In this document: piece by piece, positions 46,169-55,543 of the stretch | Layout of the letters: every line of letters starts with the position of its first letter | How positions within the stretch are numbered: the first letter of the stretch is position 1 | Origin: Pumilibacter intestinalis | GTDB lineage: Bacteria; Bacillota; Clostridia; Christensenellales; Pumilibacteraceae | Length of the DNA stretch: 64,000 nucleotides | Direction of reading: 5' to 3' | Assembly: GCF_943193005.1 (NCBI RefSeq) | Contig: NZ_CALPCH010000001.1 | Location: forward strand, 62,001 to 126,000 | Position numbers and translations under genes: made by a program | Notes under the pieces: model-generated | The model's input: only the letters and a program-made list of their open reading frames with translations | Database searches by the model: none | Told to the model about the DNA's origin: nothing

Positions 46169-47827
46169 ATGAAAGCGAATAAATACAGTCGCGGCTACTT
46201 TATGCCGCCCGAAGAATGTTTGGATTGGACGCGCCGCGAATACGTGGAGCACGCGCCCGTTTGGTGCAGCGTGGATTTGCGCGACGGCAACCAAGCGCTC
46301 GTAAACCCCATGAGTTTGGACGAAAAAGTCGAGTTTTTCGCAAAGCTCGTGCATATGGGATTTAAGGAAATAGAGATAGGTTTTCCTGCGGCGAGCGACA
46401 CCGAATACGCTTTCTGCCGAAAACTTATAGACGACGGACTCATTCCCGCCGACGTTACGATACAGGTGCTTACGCAGGCGCGGGAGCACATAATAAACAA
46501 GACGTTCGAGGCGGTGAAAGGGGCGAAGAAAGCCATAATTCACCTGTACAACTCCACGAGCGTGGCTCAGCGCGAGCAGGTATTTCGCAAGAGCAAAGAG
46601 GAAATAAAGAATATCGCGGTAGAGGGCGCAACCCTTCTGAAAAAACTCGCCGACAAAACGAGCGGAAACTTTTTGTTCGAGTATTCGCCCGAGAGTTTTA
46701 CGGGCACCGAACCCGAATACGCGCTCGAGGTGTGCAACGCCGTGCTCGGCGTATGGAAGCCCTCGCCGAATAAGAAAGTGATTATCAATCTGCCCGTAAC
46801 TGTGGAAATGAGCTTGCCGCACGTGTACGCGAGTCAAGTGGAATATATTTGCAAGAACATAAAGTACAGAGACGGCGTGGTTATATCTCTGCACCCGCAC
46901 AACGACCGCGGCACGGCGGTTGCCGACGCCGAACTGGCGCTTTTGGCGGGCGGCGAACGCGTTGAGGGCACGCTTTTCGGAAACGGCGAGCGCACGGGCA
47001 ACGTGGATATTATCACGCTCGGCATGAACATGGTTATGCACGGAGTAGAGCCGAAGCTCGATTTTTCGTTTTTGCCCGAGCTTACCGAAATGTACGAGCG
47101 GCTCAGCGGCATGACGGTAAGCCCGCGCCAACCTTATTCGGGCTCGCTCGTGTTCACGGCGTTTTCGGGCTCGCACCAAGACGCAATCGCAAAGGGGCTT
47201 GCATGCCGCGAGAAAAACAAAGACGGCGTGTGGAGCGTGCCGTATCTTCCCGTAGACCCCGCCGACGTGGGCAGGAGTTACGACGCCGACGTAATACGCA
47301 TAAACTCGCAGAGCGGCAAGGGCGGCATAGGCTATGTGCTCGAAAACAAATACGGCTTTTCGCTTCCCGCAAAAATGCGCGAGCACGTGGGCTACTCGGT
47401 TAAACGCGTTTCCGACGTTGCCCGCAGAGAACTTTCTACGGACGAAGTTCGCGACGTGTTCGTGCGCGAATACGTAAATCTCACCTCGCCGGTGGAACTC
47501 GAATATCACTCGTTCAGCAAGCACGAAGGCAAAGTGTGCGTAACGATGTACATAGTTAACGAAGGCTCGCGCGACGCGATATACGGAGAGGGCAACGGTC
47601 AGCTCGACGCGGCGGCGGACGCGCTCAAACGCGCTTTCGATTTGGACTTTACCATAACCGACTACACCGAGCACGCGCTCGACAGCGGCTCTAATTCTCG
47701 TGCGTGCGCCTACGTGGGAGTGAACGGCGCAAGCGGCAAATTAAGTTACGGCGCGGGCATAGACACCGATATCATGTCGGCTTCGATAAAAGCGCTTATA
47801 GGCGCGGTGAACAAACTTTTGATTTGA
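46169..47827 (+). CDS. leuA: 2-isopropylmalate synthase
   Basis: 552 residues, the length of the type 2 (LeuA/yeast-like) form. It opens leucine synthesis from 2-ketoisovalerate and acetyl-CoA. Motifs: VWCSVDLRDGNQALVNPMS, EIGFPAASDTEYAF, ISLHPHNDRGTAVADAELALLAG, GNGERTGNVDIITLGMNM, and a C-terminal regulatory domain (about 420-552). The first ATG lies within the likely transcription start, with no ribosome site; the next in-frame ATG (46202) also lacks one and would cut conserved sequence. Isopropylmalate dehydratase or dehydrogenase genes are not in the window. Confidence 0.93.
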   Translation: MKANKYSRGYFMPPEECLDWTRREYVEHAPVWCSVDLRDGNQALVNPMSLDEKVEFFAKLVHMGFKEIEIGFPAASDTEYAFCRKLIDDGLIPADVTIQVLTQAREHIINKTFEAVKGAKKAIIHLYNSTSVAQREQVFRKSKEEIKNIAVEGATLLKKLADKTSGNFLFEYSPESFTGTEPEYALEVCNAVLGVWKPSPNKKVIINLPVTVEMSLPHVYASQVEYICKNIKYRDGVVISLHPHNDRGTAVADAELALLAGGERVEGTLFGNGERTGNVDIITLGMNMVMHGVEPKLDFSFLPELTEMYERLSGMTVSPRQPYSGSLVFTAFSGSHQDAIAKGLACREKNKDGVWSVPYLPVDPADVGRSYDADVIRINSQSGKGGIGYVLENKYGFSLPAKMREHVGYSVKRVSDVARRELSTDEVRDVFVREYVNLTSPVELEYHSFSKHEGKVCVTMYIVNEGSRDAIYGEGNGQLDAAADALKRAFDLDFTITDYTEHALDSGSNSRACAYVGVNGASGKLSYGAGIDTDIMSASIKALIGAVNKLLI

Positions 47828-47854
47828 TTTTAATCGTTTTGCGTTTGATTTTCA

Positions 47855-49243
47855 ATGGAAAGAACGGAGAAAAAAGCCAAACCTCAGGCGGATTTATGCA
47901 CGCGCCCTCTTCTTAAAAAGACGGTGCTGTTTACGTTGCCGCTCGTGTTCACGTCGGTGTTGCAACTGCTTTACAGCGCCGCCGATATCGTGGTGCTCGG
48001 GCAGTGGGCGAGTTCAAACCCTGCGGTGCGCGAGGCGGCTGTGGGCGCGGTGGGGAGCACGGGCGCGCTAATAAACTTAATCACAAATCTTTTTATAGGG
48101 CTTAGCGTGGGCGCGCTCGCAGTCGTAGCCCGCTTCGTCGGCGCGCGAGACAACGAAAAGGTGAGCCGAAGCGTGCACACCGCCGTGCTCGTATCGGTCA
48201 TAGGCGGCTTTATTGTGGGCGTGTTCGGCTTTTTCGCGTCGGGCGTTATGCTCGAGTGGATGAACACTCCCGAGGCTGTGTTGCCCCTTTCCGCGCTGTA
48301 TCTCAAGATATATTTTTGCGGCATGCCCTTTAATTTGCTGTACAATTTCGGGGCGAGCATACTGAGAGCTTGCGGCGACACGAAACGCCCGCTCATAGTT
48401 CTCGCACTTGCGGGAGTGGCGAACATAGGGCTGAATATTCTTACCGTGGCGGGGCTTAAGATGAGCGTGGCGGGCGTGGGCGTAGCCACGACGGTTGCGC
48501 AGGCGATAAGCGCGGCGGGCGTTGTAATCGCGCTTATGCGCAGGCGCGACGCGGCTCGGCTTGTATTCAAAAAGTTGCGCATACATAAAGCGGCGTTTTG
48601 GGATATAATCAAAATAGGGCTTCCCGCCGGCGTGCAAGGCACGGTGTTTTCCGTATCCAACGTGGTAATTCAGTCGTCTATAAACGGCTTCGGAGAAACC
48701 GCGGTTGCGGGCAACGCCACGGCGGCAAACATAGAGGGTTTTGTGTACGTTGCCATGAACTCGGTTGCGCAGGCGTGCCTGACCGTGGTGGGGCAAAACT
48801 ACGGCGCGGGCAAGCCCGAAAACATAGACCTTTCGCTCGTGCAATGCCTGTTGCTCGTAACGGGCGCGGGGCTTGTGCTTGGCGTGGGCGCGTGGCTGGG
48901 CGGCGGTTTTTTGCTCGGACTGTACGGGAGCGAGGGCGCGGCTCTCGAGTACGGCATAGAGCGTATGAAAATCATATGCGTAATGTATTTCATGTGCGGC
49001 GTAATGGACACTCTCGTGGGCGCACTGAGAGGAATAGGCAGTTCGCTCGTGCCCATGCTCGTATCGGTGTTCGGCGTGGTGGGCGTGCGCATACTGTGGA
49101 TTTTTACGGTGTTCGGAAAGTATCACACCCTTACCGTGCTGTACATTTCCTATCCCGTGTCTTGGTTTATTACGCTTTCGGTGCACCTCGTTTGTTATTT
49201 GGTTTTGCGCAAAAAAAAGTTCGCCCAACTCCGCGGACAATGA
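47855..49243 (+). CDS. MATE-family multidrug/Na+ efflux transporter
   Basis: 462 residues with twelve membrane helices in two related halves, beginning VLFTLPLVFTSVLQLLYSAADIVVLGQ and including NLLYNFGASILRACGDTKRPL, typical of MATE. It exports drugs or metabolites against Na+ or H+. No ribosome site is seen before the ATG and it lies 27 bp after leuA. Its TGA stop is formed by CAATGAC, the terminal sequence of the repeat element that follows. Confidence 0.9.
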   Translation: MERTEKKAKPQADLCTRPLLKKTVLFTLPLVFTSVLQLLYSAADIVVLGQWASSNPAVREAAVGAVGSTGALINLITNLFIGLSVGALAVVARFVGARDNEKVSRSVHTAVLVSVIGGFIVGVFGFFASGVMLEWMNTPEAVLPLSALYLKIYFCGMPFNLLYNFGASILRACGDTKRPLIVLALAGVANIGLNILTVAGLKMSVAGVGVATTVAQAISAAGVVIALMRRRDAARLVFKKLRIHKAAFWDIIKIGLPAGVQGTVFSVSNVVIQSSINGFGETAVAGNATAANIEGFVYVAMNSVAQACLTVVGQNYGAGKPENIDLSLVQCLLLVTGAGLVLGVGAWLGGGFLLGLYGSEGAALEYGIERMKIICVMYFMCGVMDTLVGALRGIGSSLVPMLVSVFGVVGVRILWIFTVFGKYHTLTVLYISYPVSWFITLSVHLVCYLVLRKKKFAQLRGQ

Positions 49244-49308
49244 CGTTATGCCGCAGGTTATCCGTCATTGCGAGCGAGAGAAACGAGCGAAGCAATCTCA
49301 TGCATGAG
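49233..49308. repeat. Repeat cluster E (partial element) at the MATE stop codon
   Basis: CAATGACGTTATGCCGCAGG (from 49238) matches the linker after the element in cluster B (34743-34762) with one mismatch, and a left arm GTCATTGCGAG follows at 49264-49308 ending in the ATGCATG core. The MATE stop codon lies inside it. Confidence 0.75.
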
Positions 49309-49328
49309 AACATAAAAAGGAGAAAATA

Positions 49329-50549
49329 ATGGAACTCAAAGAATTTTTGAACAATTCGTATACCTGCTACCATGCCGCAAAACTCGGGGCGCAAATGCTC
49401 GAAAAAGCGGGCTTTGCGGATATAGACTCAAACGCCGACTTTAAGAAAGCGGCGGGCGCGTACCGAGTTTGCGGCGGCTGTCTGCTCGCTGTAAAAAAGG
49501 GAAACGACAAAATAAATCTCGTATTGAGTCATACCGACTCACCGAGTTTGCGACTGCGCACCGACGAAAACGCCTCCGCCGCAAATTCCATAACTCTCTC
49601 TACCGAAAAATACGGCGGGGGACTGCTCCGCTCCTATTTCGACCGAAAAATGAAAATTGCGGGCAGGGTGATACTCAAGCAGGGCAACGCGCTTGTGAGT
49701 AAGTGCGTAAGCTCGGATTACAACGTGGTAATTCCCTCGCTCGCCGTGCACCTCGGCGCGGGCAAAGAGGGCGAAACCTTTTCTGTTTCGCGCGATATGC
49801 GCCCGCTTGCAGGCGATTGCGAAAACCTCTGCGAGTCGCTCGGGGCGGCGGACGCCGTGGACTCCGACCTTTTCTGCGTGCCCGCCGAGGAGGCTTACGA
49901 CTGCGGCGTTCGCGGCGAATACGTGTGCTCGCCGCGCATAGACAATCTCGTCAGCGTGTATGCGTCGCTACGCGCTTTAATCGACTGCAAAAACGTATCG
50001 TCGGCGGTTGCGGCGTGCTACAACAGCGAGGAAACGGGGAGCGAAACGCGCGAGGGCGCGGAAGCGAACATGCTTGAGGAGTTTTTGCAAAAGGCGTTTG
50101 CGGCGTTCGGGCAAAAGGCGGACGCGCGTTCTGTTTTGCGCTCGTCGTTCGCGCTCTCCTGCGACGGAGCGCACGCGTTGCACCCCAACCGCAAAGAGGT
50201 GTATTCGGACAACGCGCCCGTGCTCGGCGGCGGCGTTGCGATTAAGCGCAACGACCGTTACGCAACCGACGCGCTCACCTGCGCCGCGGCTCGGGAGATT
50301 TTCGCACGCGCGGGCGTGAGTGCGCAAACGTACCGTCATCACGCCGATATGCGGTGCGGCTCCACCATAGGGCTTACGGCGGCGCACACGCTCGGATGCG
50401 CCGTGTGCGATATAGGCGTGGCTCAGCTTGCCATGCACTCCGCCGTGGAAACCGCGGCAAAAAAGGATATTGCCGCGCTAAGAGGCGGACTTACGAAATT
50501 TTTCGAGAGCGATATAGCGGTGTCGGCGGACAGGATAGAAATAAAGTAA
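49329..50549 (+). CDS. M18 family aminopeptidase
   Basis: 406 residues. Zinc ligands are suggested by LSHTDSPSLRLR, the catalytic Glu in NSEETGSETREGAE, and the C-terminal GLTAAHTLGCAVCDIGVAQLAMHSAVETA, the M18 signature. It removes N-terminal acidic residues from peptides in the cytoplasm. The fold forms a dodecameric shell in relatives. A GGAG site precedes the ATG. Pairs functionally with pepF in peptide recycling. Confidence 0.92.
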   Translation: MELKEFLNNSYTCYHAAKLGAQMLEKAGFADIDSNADFKKAAGAYRVCGGCLLAVKKGNDKINLVLSHTDSPSLRLRTDENASAANSITLSTEKYGGGLLRSYFDRKMKIAGRVILKQGNALVSKCVSSDYNVVIPSLAVHLGAGKEGETFSVSRDMRPLAGDCENLCESLGAADAVDSDLFCVPAEEAYDCGVRGEYVCSPRIDNLVSVYASLRALIDCKNVSSAVAACYNSEETGSETREGAEANMLEEFLQKAFAAFGQKADARSVLRSSFALSCDGAHALHPNRKEVYSDNAPVLGGGVAIKRNDRYATDALTCAAAREIFARAGVSAQTYRHHADMRCGSTIGLTAAHTLGCAVCDIGVAQLAMHSAVETAAKKDIAALRGGLTKFFESDIAVSADRIEIK

Positions 50550-50559
50550 GGAAAAACAG

Positions 50560-50589
50560 TTGCCTATAAGGGGCGCAAAGTGGTATAAT
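50560..50589 (+). promoter_or_regulatory. Promoter of asnS
   Basis: TTGCCT (50560-50565), 18-bp spacer, TATAAT (50584-50589). The leader is short, with no room for a T-box. Confidence 0.7.
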
Positions 50590-50614
50590 AATCAACAAAA
50601 AGAGAGGGCATACA

Positions 50615-51997
50615 ATGAAACGCATAGAACTCGGCGAACTTACCGCGCAAAAAGAAAAGTATCTCGGCAAAGAGGTTACCGTTTGCGGCTGGGTGCGCAC
50701 CTCGCGCGACAGCAAGAACGTGGCGTTTATAGAGCTTAACGACGGCTCTTCGCTCAAACACACGCAGGCGGTTTTGGATAAAAGCAAATTTACCGCGGAT
50801 AAACTTGCGGGCTGTTTGAACCTCGGCGCGGCTGTGCGCGTGCGCGGCAAACTCGTTGAGGGCATGAAAGCCGAAGCGGTGGAAATTGCCGCCGACTCGG
50901 TGGAACTTTTGGGCGAGTGCCCGCTCGAATATCCGCTTCAGAAAAAGCGGCACACAATGGAGTATCTGCGCACAATTCCGCACTTGCGCGTGCGTAGCAA
51001 CACCTTTAACGCAATGTTCCGCATACGCAGCGAACTTTCTTACGCCATACACGAGTTTTTCCACAAGAACGGATTTTACTACGTGCATACGCCCATAATT
51101 ACGGGCAGCGACTGCGAGGGCGCGGGCGAGATATTCAAAGTAACCACAATGGGTTACGCGCCCGCCGTTAAATCGGAAGAAGAATATTACGCGTCCGACT
51201 TTTTCGGAAAGCAAGCGGGACTTACCGTTTCGGGACAGCTCGAGGGCGAGGTAATGGCAACGGCAATGGGCAAGATTTACACGTTCGGACCCACGTTCCG
51301 CGCCGAGAACTCCAACACCACTCGCCACGCCGCCGAATTTTGGCAGGTTGAGCCCGAGGTTGCGTTCGCCGAAATAGACGATATAATAGAAATAGCAACC
51401 GATATGATAAAGTATATCACCCGTTACGTGCTCGACAACTGCGCCGACGAACTCAAGTTCTTCGAGGAGCGTTTCGAGCAGGGGCTTACCGCCAAACTGC
51501 GCAACGTAGCGGAGAGCGAGTTTGCTCGCGTGGACTACGCCGAGGCGATTGAGCTTTTGCTAAAGAGCGGCAAAAAGTTCGATTATCCCGTGGAGTGGGG
51601 GTGCGACTTGCAAACCGAGCACGAGCGTTATCTCACCGACGAGGTGTTTTGCAAGCCCGTGTTCGTGGTGAACTACCCCAAAGAAATCAAGTCTTTCTAC
51701 ATGAAGCTCAACCCCGACGGCAAGACCGTTGCCGCAACCGACCTGCTTGTGCCGGGCGTGGGCGAGATAATAGGTTGCTCGGAGCGCGAAAACGACTATA
51801 AAAAGCTGTTAAAGGCAATCGAGGTGCGCGGCATGAAAATGAGCGACTACGAACAGTATCTCGACTTGCGCAAATTCGGTTCTGTGCCGCACAGCGGTTT
51901 CGGGCTCGGACTGGAGAGAATGCTTATGTACGTTACGGGCATAGGAAACATACGCGACACGCAGATATACCCCCGCACCAAAAATTATTTGGCGTAA
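50615..51997 (+). CDS. asnS: Asparaginyl-tRNA synthetase
   Basis: 460 residues. An OB-fold anticodon domain (VCGWVRTSRDSKNVAFIELNDGS) precedes the class II core with PLQKKRHTMEYLRTIPHLRVRSNTFNAMFRIRS, GPTFRAENSNTTRHAAEFWQVEPE and the motif 3 region GFGLGLERMLMYVTGI. The RTIPHLRVR context and lack of the AspRS insertion support AsnRS rather than AspRS. The adjacent asnA supplies asparagine. Confidence 0.95.
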   Translation: MKRIELGELTAQKEKYLGKEVTVCGWVRTSRDSKNVAFIELNDGSSLKHTQAVLDKSKFTADKLAGCLNLGAAVRVRGKLVEGMKAEAVEIAADSVELLGECPLEYPLQKKRHTMEYLRTIPHLRVRSNTFNAMFRIRSELSYAIHEFFHKNGFYYVHTPIITGSDCEGAGEIFKVTTMGYAPAVKSEEEYYASDFFGKQAGLTVSGQLEGEVMATAMGKIYTFGPTFRAENSNTTRHAAEFWQVEPEVAFAEIDDIIEIATDMIKYITRYVLDNCADELKFFEERFEQGLTAKLRNVAESEFARVDYAEAIELLLKSGKKFDYPVEWGCDLQTEHERYLTDEVFCKPVFVVNYPKEIKSFYMKLNPDGKTVAATDLLVPGVGEIIGCSERENDYKKLLKAIEVRGMKMSDYEQYLDLRKFGSVPHSGFGLGLERMLMYVTGIGNIRDTQIYPRTKNYLA

Positions 51998-52351
51998 ATT
52001 GTATGCTTGTCATTGCGAGCGGCGTAGCCGCGCGGCAATCCCCTGCATGGAACATGTGCAGTAACTTTTATTTCCTCATGTTTGGGATTGCTTCATCAGG
52101 CTTGCGCCTTCCTCGCAATGACATGTTGGTGTGACGCTTGTCATTGCGAGCGGCGTAGCCGCGCGGCAATCCCCTGCATGGAACATGTGCAGTAACTTTT
52201 ATTTCCTCATGTTTGGGATTGCTTCGTCAGGCTTGCGCCTTCCTCGCAATGACATGTTGGTGTGACGCTTGTCATTGCGAGCGGCGTAGCCGCGCGGCAA
52301 TCCCCTGCATGGAACATGTAATGACGATATTGCCGTTTCGGAGAATTAAAA
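51998..52351. repeat. Repeat cluster F: 131-bp tandem array between asnS and asnA
   Basis: Complete 114-bp elements at 52009-52122 and 52140-52253 are spaced by exactly 131 bp, with a partial third copy at 52271-52319. Apart from single-base differences the units are nearly identical, including the linker ATGTTGGTGTGACGCTT. No gene or promoter was recognised in the array. Confidence 0.92.
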
Positions 52352-53359
52352 ATGTATAAACTCAAAACCGTACAGGGCTACGCGCCCAAACTCGGACATC
52401 GCGATACGGAAAAGGCGATAAAGCTCGTTAAAGACGAGTTTCAAAAAAATCTTGCCGCCGCGCTCGGACTCGAGCGCATTTCCGCGCCCGTTATGGTTCG
52501 CGCTCACAGCGGATTAAACGACGACTTGAACGGCGTGGAACGACCGGTAAGTTTCGACGTGCCCGAAGCGGGTTTCGAGGTGGAAATAGTCCATTCGCTC
52601 GCAAAGTGGAAGCGCATGGCGTTGTACGAGTACGGATTTAAGCACGGCGAGGGACTGTATACCGATATGAACGCCATCAGGCGCGACGACGCAATGGACA
52701 ATTTGCACTCGGTATACGTAGACCAATGGGACTGGGAAAAGGTAATAAACCGCTCGGAACGCAACGAGCAGTTTTTGCAAGCCGCGGTGCGCAAAATAGC
52801 GGGCGCGCTCGCCGACACCAAAGAGTTTATAAACGGCGTATATCCCGCGCTAACGCACGAGCTTTGCCGCGAGGTGTATTTTATCACGAGCGAAGAACTG
52901 CTTAAACGTTATCCCGATAAGTCGGCGAAAGAACGAGAGTACGAAATAACAAAACTGCACAAAACGGTGTTTATTCAAAAGATAGGCGGAACGCTCTCCG
53001 ACGGAACGCGCCACGACGGGCGAGCCCCCGATTACGACGATTGGGAGCTTAACGGCGATTTGTTATTTTGGCACTCGGTGCTCGGCGAGCCTATAGAGAT
53101 ATCGAGCATGGGAGTGAGGGTAGACGAAACGAGCCTTCGCGCCCAACTTGCGGCGGCGAACGCAACGGAGCGCGAAAAGTACGCCTACCACAAAGCAATA
53201 CTTTGCGGCAAACTCCCGCTTACCGTAGGCGGAGGAATAGGGCAGTCGCGCCTGTGCATGTTGTTGCTTGAAAAACTCCACATCGGAGAGGTTCAAGTTT
53301 CCGTGTGGAGCGACGAAATGCTTGCGGCTTGCCGCGAAGCGGGTATTCCGATTTTATAA
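52352..53359 (+). CDS. asnA: Aspartate-ammonia ligase (asparagine synthetase A)
   Basis: 335 residues, full length. The aaRS-like fold shows APVMVRAHSGLNDDLNGVERPVSFDV, AKWKRMALYEYGF, and the C-terminal GGGIGQSRLCMLLLEKLHIGEVQVSVW. It makes asparagine from aspartate, ammonia and ATP. GGAG lies 9 bp upstream of the ATG. It ends 2 bp from the converging cysS, with no clear terminator between them. Confidence 0.96.
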   Translation: MYKLKTVQGYAPKLGHRDTEKAIKLVKDEFQKNLAAALGLERISAPVMVRAHSGLNDDLNGVERPVSFDVPEAGFEVEIVHSLAKWKRMALYEYGFKHGEGLYTDMNAIRRDDAMDNLHSVYVDQWDWEKVINRSERNEQFLQAAVRKIAGALADTKEFINGVYPALTHELCREVYFITSEELLKRYPDKSAKEREYEITKLHKTVFIQKIGGTLSDGTRHDGRAPDYDDWELNGDLLFWHSVLGEPIEISSMGVRVDETSLRAQLAAANATEREKYAYHKAILCGKLPLTVGGGIGQSRLCMLLLEKLHIGEVQVSVWSDEMLAACREAGIPIL

Positions 53360-53361
53360 GA

Positions 53362-54750
53362 TTATATTTTTTCCACAGTGTAGCCGTCTTTCGAGTCGGC
53401 TATTTTGTATCCGAGCGCGGCTATTTCGTCGCGCAGTTTGTCGCTTTGCGCCCAGTCTTTTGCTTTGCGTGCGGCAAGCCTTTTGTTTGCAAGCTCAATC
53501 ACGTTTTGAGGCACGGGTTCTTCCGATTTTTCGGGCGCGTGCGCTTTGTCGAGCGACAGTCCCAAAACGCGGTCGAAGTCGAGCGCGGCTCGGTAAACGT
53601 TCTTGCAAGGAGTTTCCTTTGCCATAGTCCAAAGCACGCCGAGCGCGAGCGGCAGATTTAAGTCGTCGTTTACGGCGGCGCAAAATTGAGCCTTGTAGCT
53701 TTCGAGTTTTTCGCTCGGTAAATCTTCTTTGGAAACTTTGTGTTTGTAAAGCGTTTCGAGCAGGCGAGTGTAGGCGGTTTGCGCCGCGTCCATGCCCTCG
53801 AAAGTGAAATTGAGTTTTTTGCGGTAGTGCGCGTTCAGGCAAAAATATCTGAACGCGAGCGGGGAGTATCCGCGTTCTTCGAGTTGCGCTATAGTGTAGG
53901 TGTTGCCGAGCGACTTGCTCATTTTGCCGCCGTCTACGAGCATGAACTCGCCGTGCATCCACACGTTAACCGTTTTGCAACCCTCTCGCGCTTCGCTCTG
54001 CGCTATCTCGTTTTCGTGGTGCACGGGTATGTGGTCTACGCCGCCCGTGTGGATATCGAAAGTTACGCCGAGATACTTGCGGCTCATTGCCGAGCACTCT
54101 ATATGCCAACCGGGATATCCCATGCCCCAGGGCGACTGCCACTGCATAATGTGGTTTTTTTCGGCTTTCTTCCATAGCGCGAAATCGGCGGGGTTGCGCT
54201 TTTCGGCGTTCACCTCCACGCGCGCGCCCGCAATCTGGTCTTCGAGATTGAGTCGGCTGAGTTTGCCGTATTCGGGGAATGCGGAAATATCGAAATATAT
54301 GCCGTCGCTCGTTTCGTACGCGTAGCCCTTGTCGAGCAAATCCGTCACGTACTTTATCATATCGTCTATGTGGTCGGTGGCTTTGGCGATTATTTCGGGC
54401 TTGCCTATGTTGAGCAGTTCGAGGTCGCGGAAAAAGATTTCGGTATAGCGGTCGGCTATCTCGCGCGGAGTCTTTTTTTGTTCCTTCGCCGCCTTTTCCA
54501 TTTTGTCTTCGCCCTCGTCGCCGTCCGAAAGCAGATGCCCTACGTCGGTTACGTTCATTACGCCCTTGATTTTCAAGCCGTTGTATTTAATGGCTCTGCG
54601 CAACATATCCATAAACACGTACGTGCGCAGATTGCCTATGTGCGCGTAGTTGTACACGGTAGGTCCGCACGAATACATGGTTACTATGCCCGGCTTTATG
54701 GGTTGCAGTTCTTCTTTTTCGCGTGTGAGCGTGTTGTATACTTTCAACAT
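53362..54750 (-). CDS. cysS: Cysteinyl-tRNA synthetase
   Basis: 462 residues. The class I signature HIGN (in YNYAHIGNLRTYVFMD) and KMSKS (GGKMSKSLGNTY) are intact, as are zinc ligands (SCGPTVYNY, WHIECSAMS, HHENEIAQSEA). It charges tRNA-Cys. It follows cysE by 25 bp, so synthesis of cysteine and its charging are probably co-regulated. Confidence 0.97.
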   Translation of the reverse strand: MLKVYNTLTREKEELQPIKPGIVTMYSCGPTVYNYAHIGNLRTYVFMDMLRRAIKYNGLKIKGVMNVTDVGHLLSDGDEGEDKMEKAAKEQKKTPREIADRYTEIFFRDLELLNIGKPEIIAKATDHIDDMIKYVTDLLDKGYAYETSDGIYFDISAFPEYGKLSRLNLEDQIAGARVEVNAEKRNPADFALWKKAEKNHIMQWQSPWGMGYPGWHIECSAMSRKYLGVTFDIHTGGVDHIPVHHENEIAQSEAREGCKTVNVWMHGEFMLVDGGKMSKSLGNTYTIAQLEERGYSPLAFRYFCLNAHYRKKLNFTFEGMDAAQTAYTRLLETLYKHKVSKEDLPSEKLESYKAQFCAAVNDDLNLPLALGVLWTMAKETPCKNVYRAALDFDRVLGLSLDKAHAPEKSEEPVPQNVIELANKRLAARKAKDWAQSDKLRDEIAALGYKIADSKDGYTVEKI

Positions 54751-54775
54751 ATGGTTTTCAAGTCCTTGCGGAAAT

Positions 54776-55405
54776 TTATTTGTCTGCGAGTTTGCGCTCG
54801 AGTGCGGCTACGCGCTCGCATAACGCTTTTATTTCGTCGCCCGTAGGGTCGGGCAGGCACTGGTCGAGGTCGTCTATGCGCTCGTTGCCGATTTTTACTA
54901 TCTTTCCCGGTATGCCCACCACCGTTGCGTTGGGCGGCACTTCTTTGAGTACTATGCTTCCCGCGCCTATCTTGGCGTTTTTGCCCACGGTGAACGGACC
55001 GAGCACCTTTGCGCCCGAGCATATCATTACGCCGTCCTCTATGGTGGGGTGGCGTTTGCCTTTGTCTTTGCCCGTGCCGCCGAGCGTTACGCCCTGATAA
55101 ATGAGCACGTTGTTGCCCACCTCCGCGGTTTCGCCGATTACCACGCCTTCGCCGTGGTCTATCACCACTCCGTAACCTATCTTTGCGGCGGGGTGAATTT
55201 CGATTCCCGTGAGAAACTTTGCGAACTGACTCACCATACGCGCGAGCAGTCTGTAGCGGTGTTTGTGCAAAAAGTGCGCGAACCTGTGCATTACAAGCGC
55301 GTGAAAGCCGCTGTAAGTGAGTATCACCTCGGCTTTGCTTCTTGCCGCGGGGTCGTGCTTGAATACCGCCGCGAGGTCTTTTTTTATTTTGGTGCTTGTG
55401 CGCAT
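54776..55405 (-). CDS. cysE: Serine O-acetyltransferase
   Basis: 209 residues from ATG at 55405, with AAAGGAAA upstream. N-terminal helical part (SKAEVILTYSGFHALVMHRFAHFLHKHRYRLLARMVSQFAKFLTGIEIHPAAKIG) and left-handed beta-helix hexapeptide repeats (GVVIDHGEGVVIGETAEVGNNVLIYQGVTLGG) are typical. It makes O-acetylserine for cysteine synthesis. It lies upstream of cysS in the same operon. Confidence 0.95.
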   Translation of the reverse strand: MRTSTKIKKDLAAVFKHDPAARSKAEVILTYSGFHALVMHRFAHFLHKHRYRLLARMVSQFAKFLTGIEIHPAAKIGYGVVIDHGEGVVIGETAEVGNNVLIYQGVTLGGTGKDKGKRHPTIEDGVMICSGAKVLGPFTVGKNAKIGAGSIVLKEVPPNATVVGIPGKIVKIGNERIDDLDQCLPDPTGDEIKALCERVAALERKLADK

Positions 55406-55436
55406 GGGGTTTCCTTTTTTTGGTGCTTTCGATTTC

Positions 55437-55528
55437 TCATGTATGGGATTGCTTCGCTGCGCTCGCAATGACGTTTGGGTTGCCTGTCATTGCGAGCGAA
55501 CGCAGTGAGCGCGGCAATCTCTTGCATT
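55437..55528. repeat. Repeat cluster G between marR-like gene and cysE
   Basis: A right arm (GATTGCTTCG...CTCGCAATGAC, about 55447-55482) followed by a left arm (GTCATTGCGAGCG...GGCAATC, 55485-55519) and the start of a core. Confidence 0.8.
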
Positions 55529-55543
55529 AAACCCGTTTAGTTG

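Noticed and set aside
44292-52351. Tandem repeats considered as CRISPR arrays
   Set aside because: The units have long, conserved linkers rather than unique spacers, and no cas genes are present.
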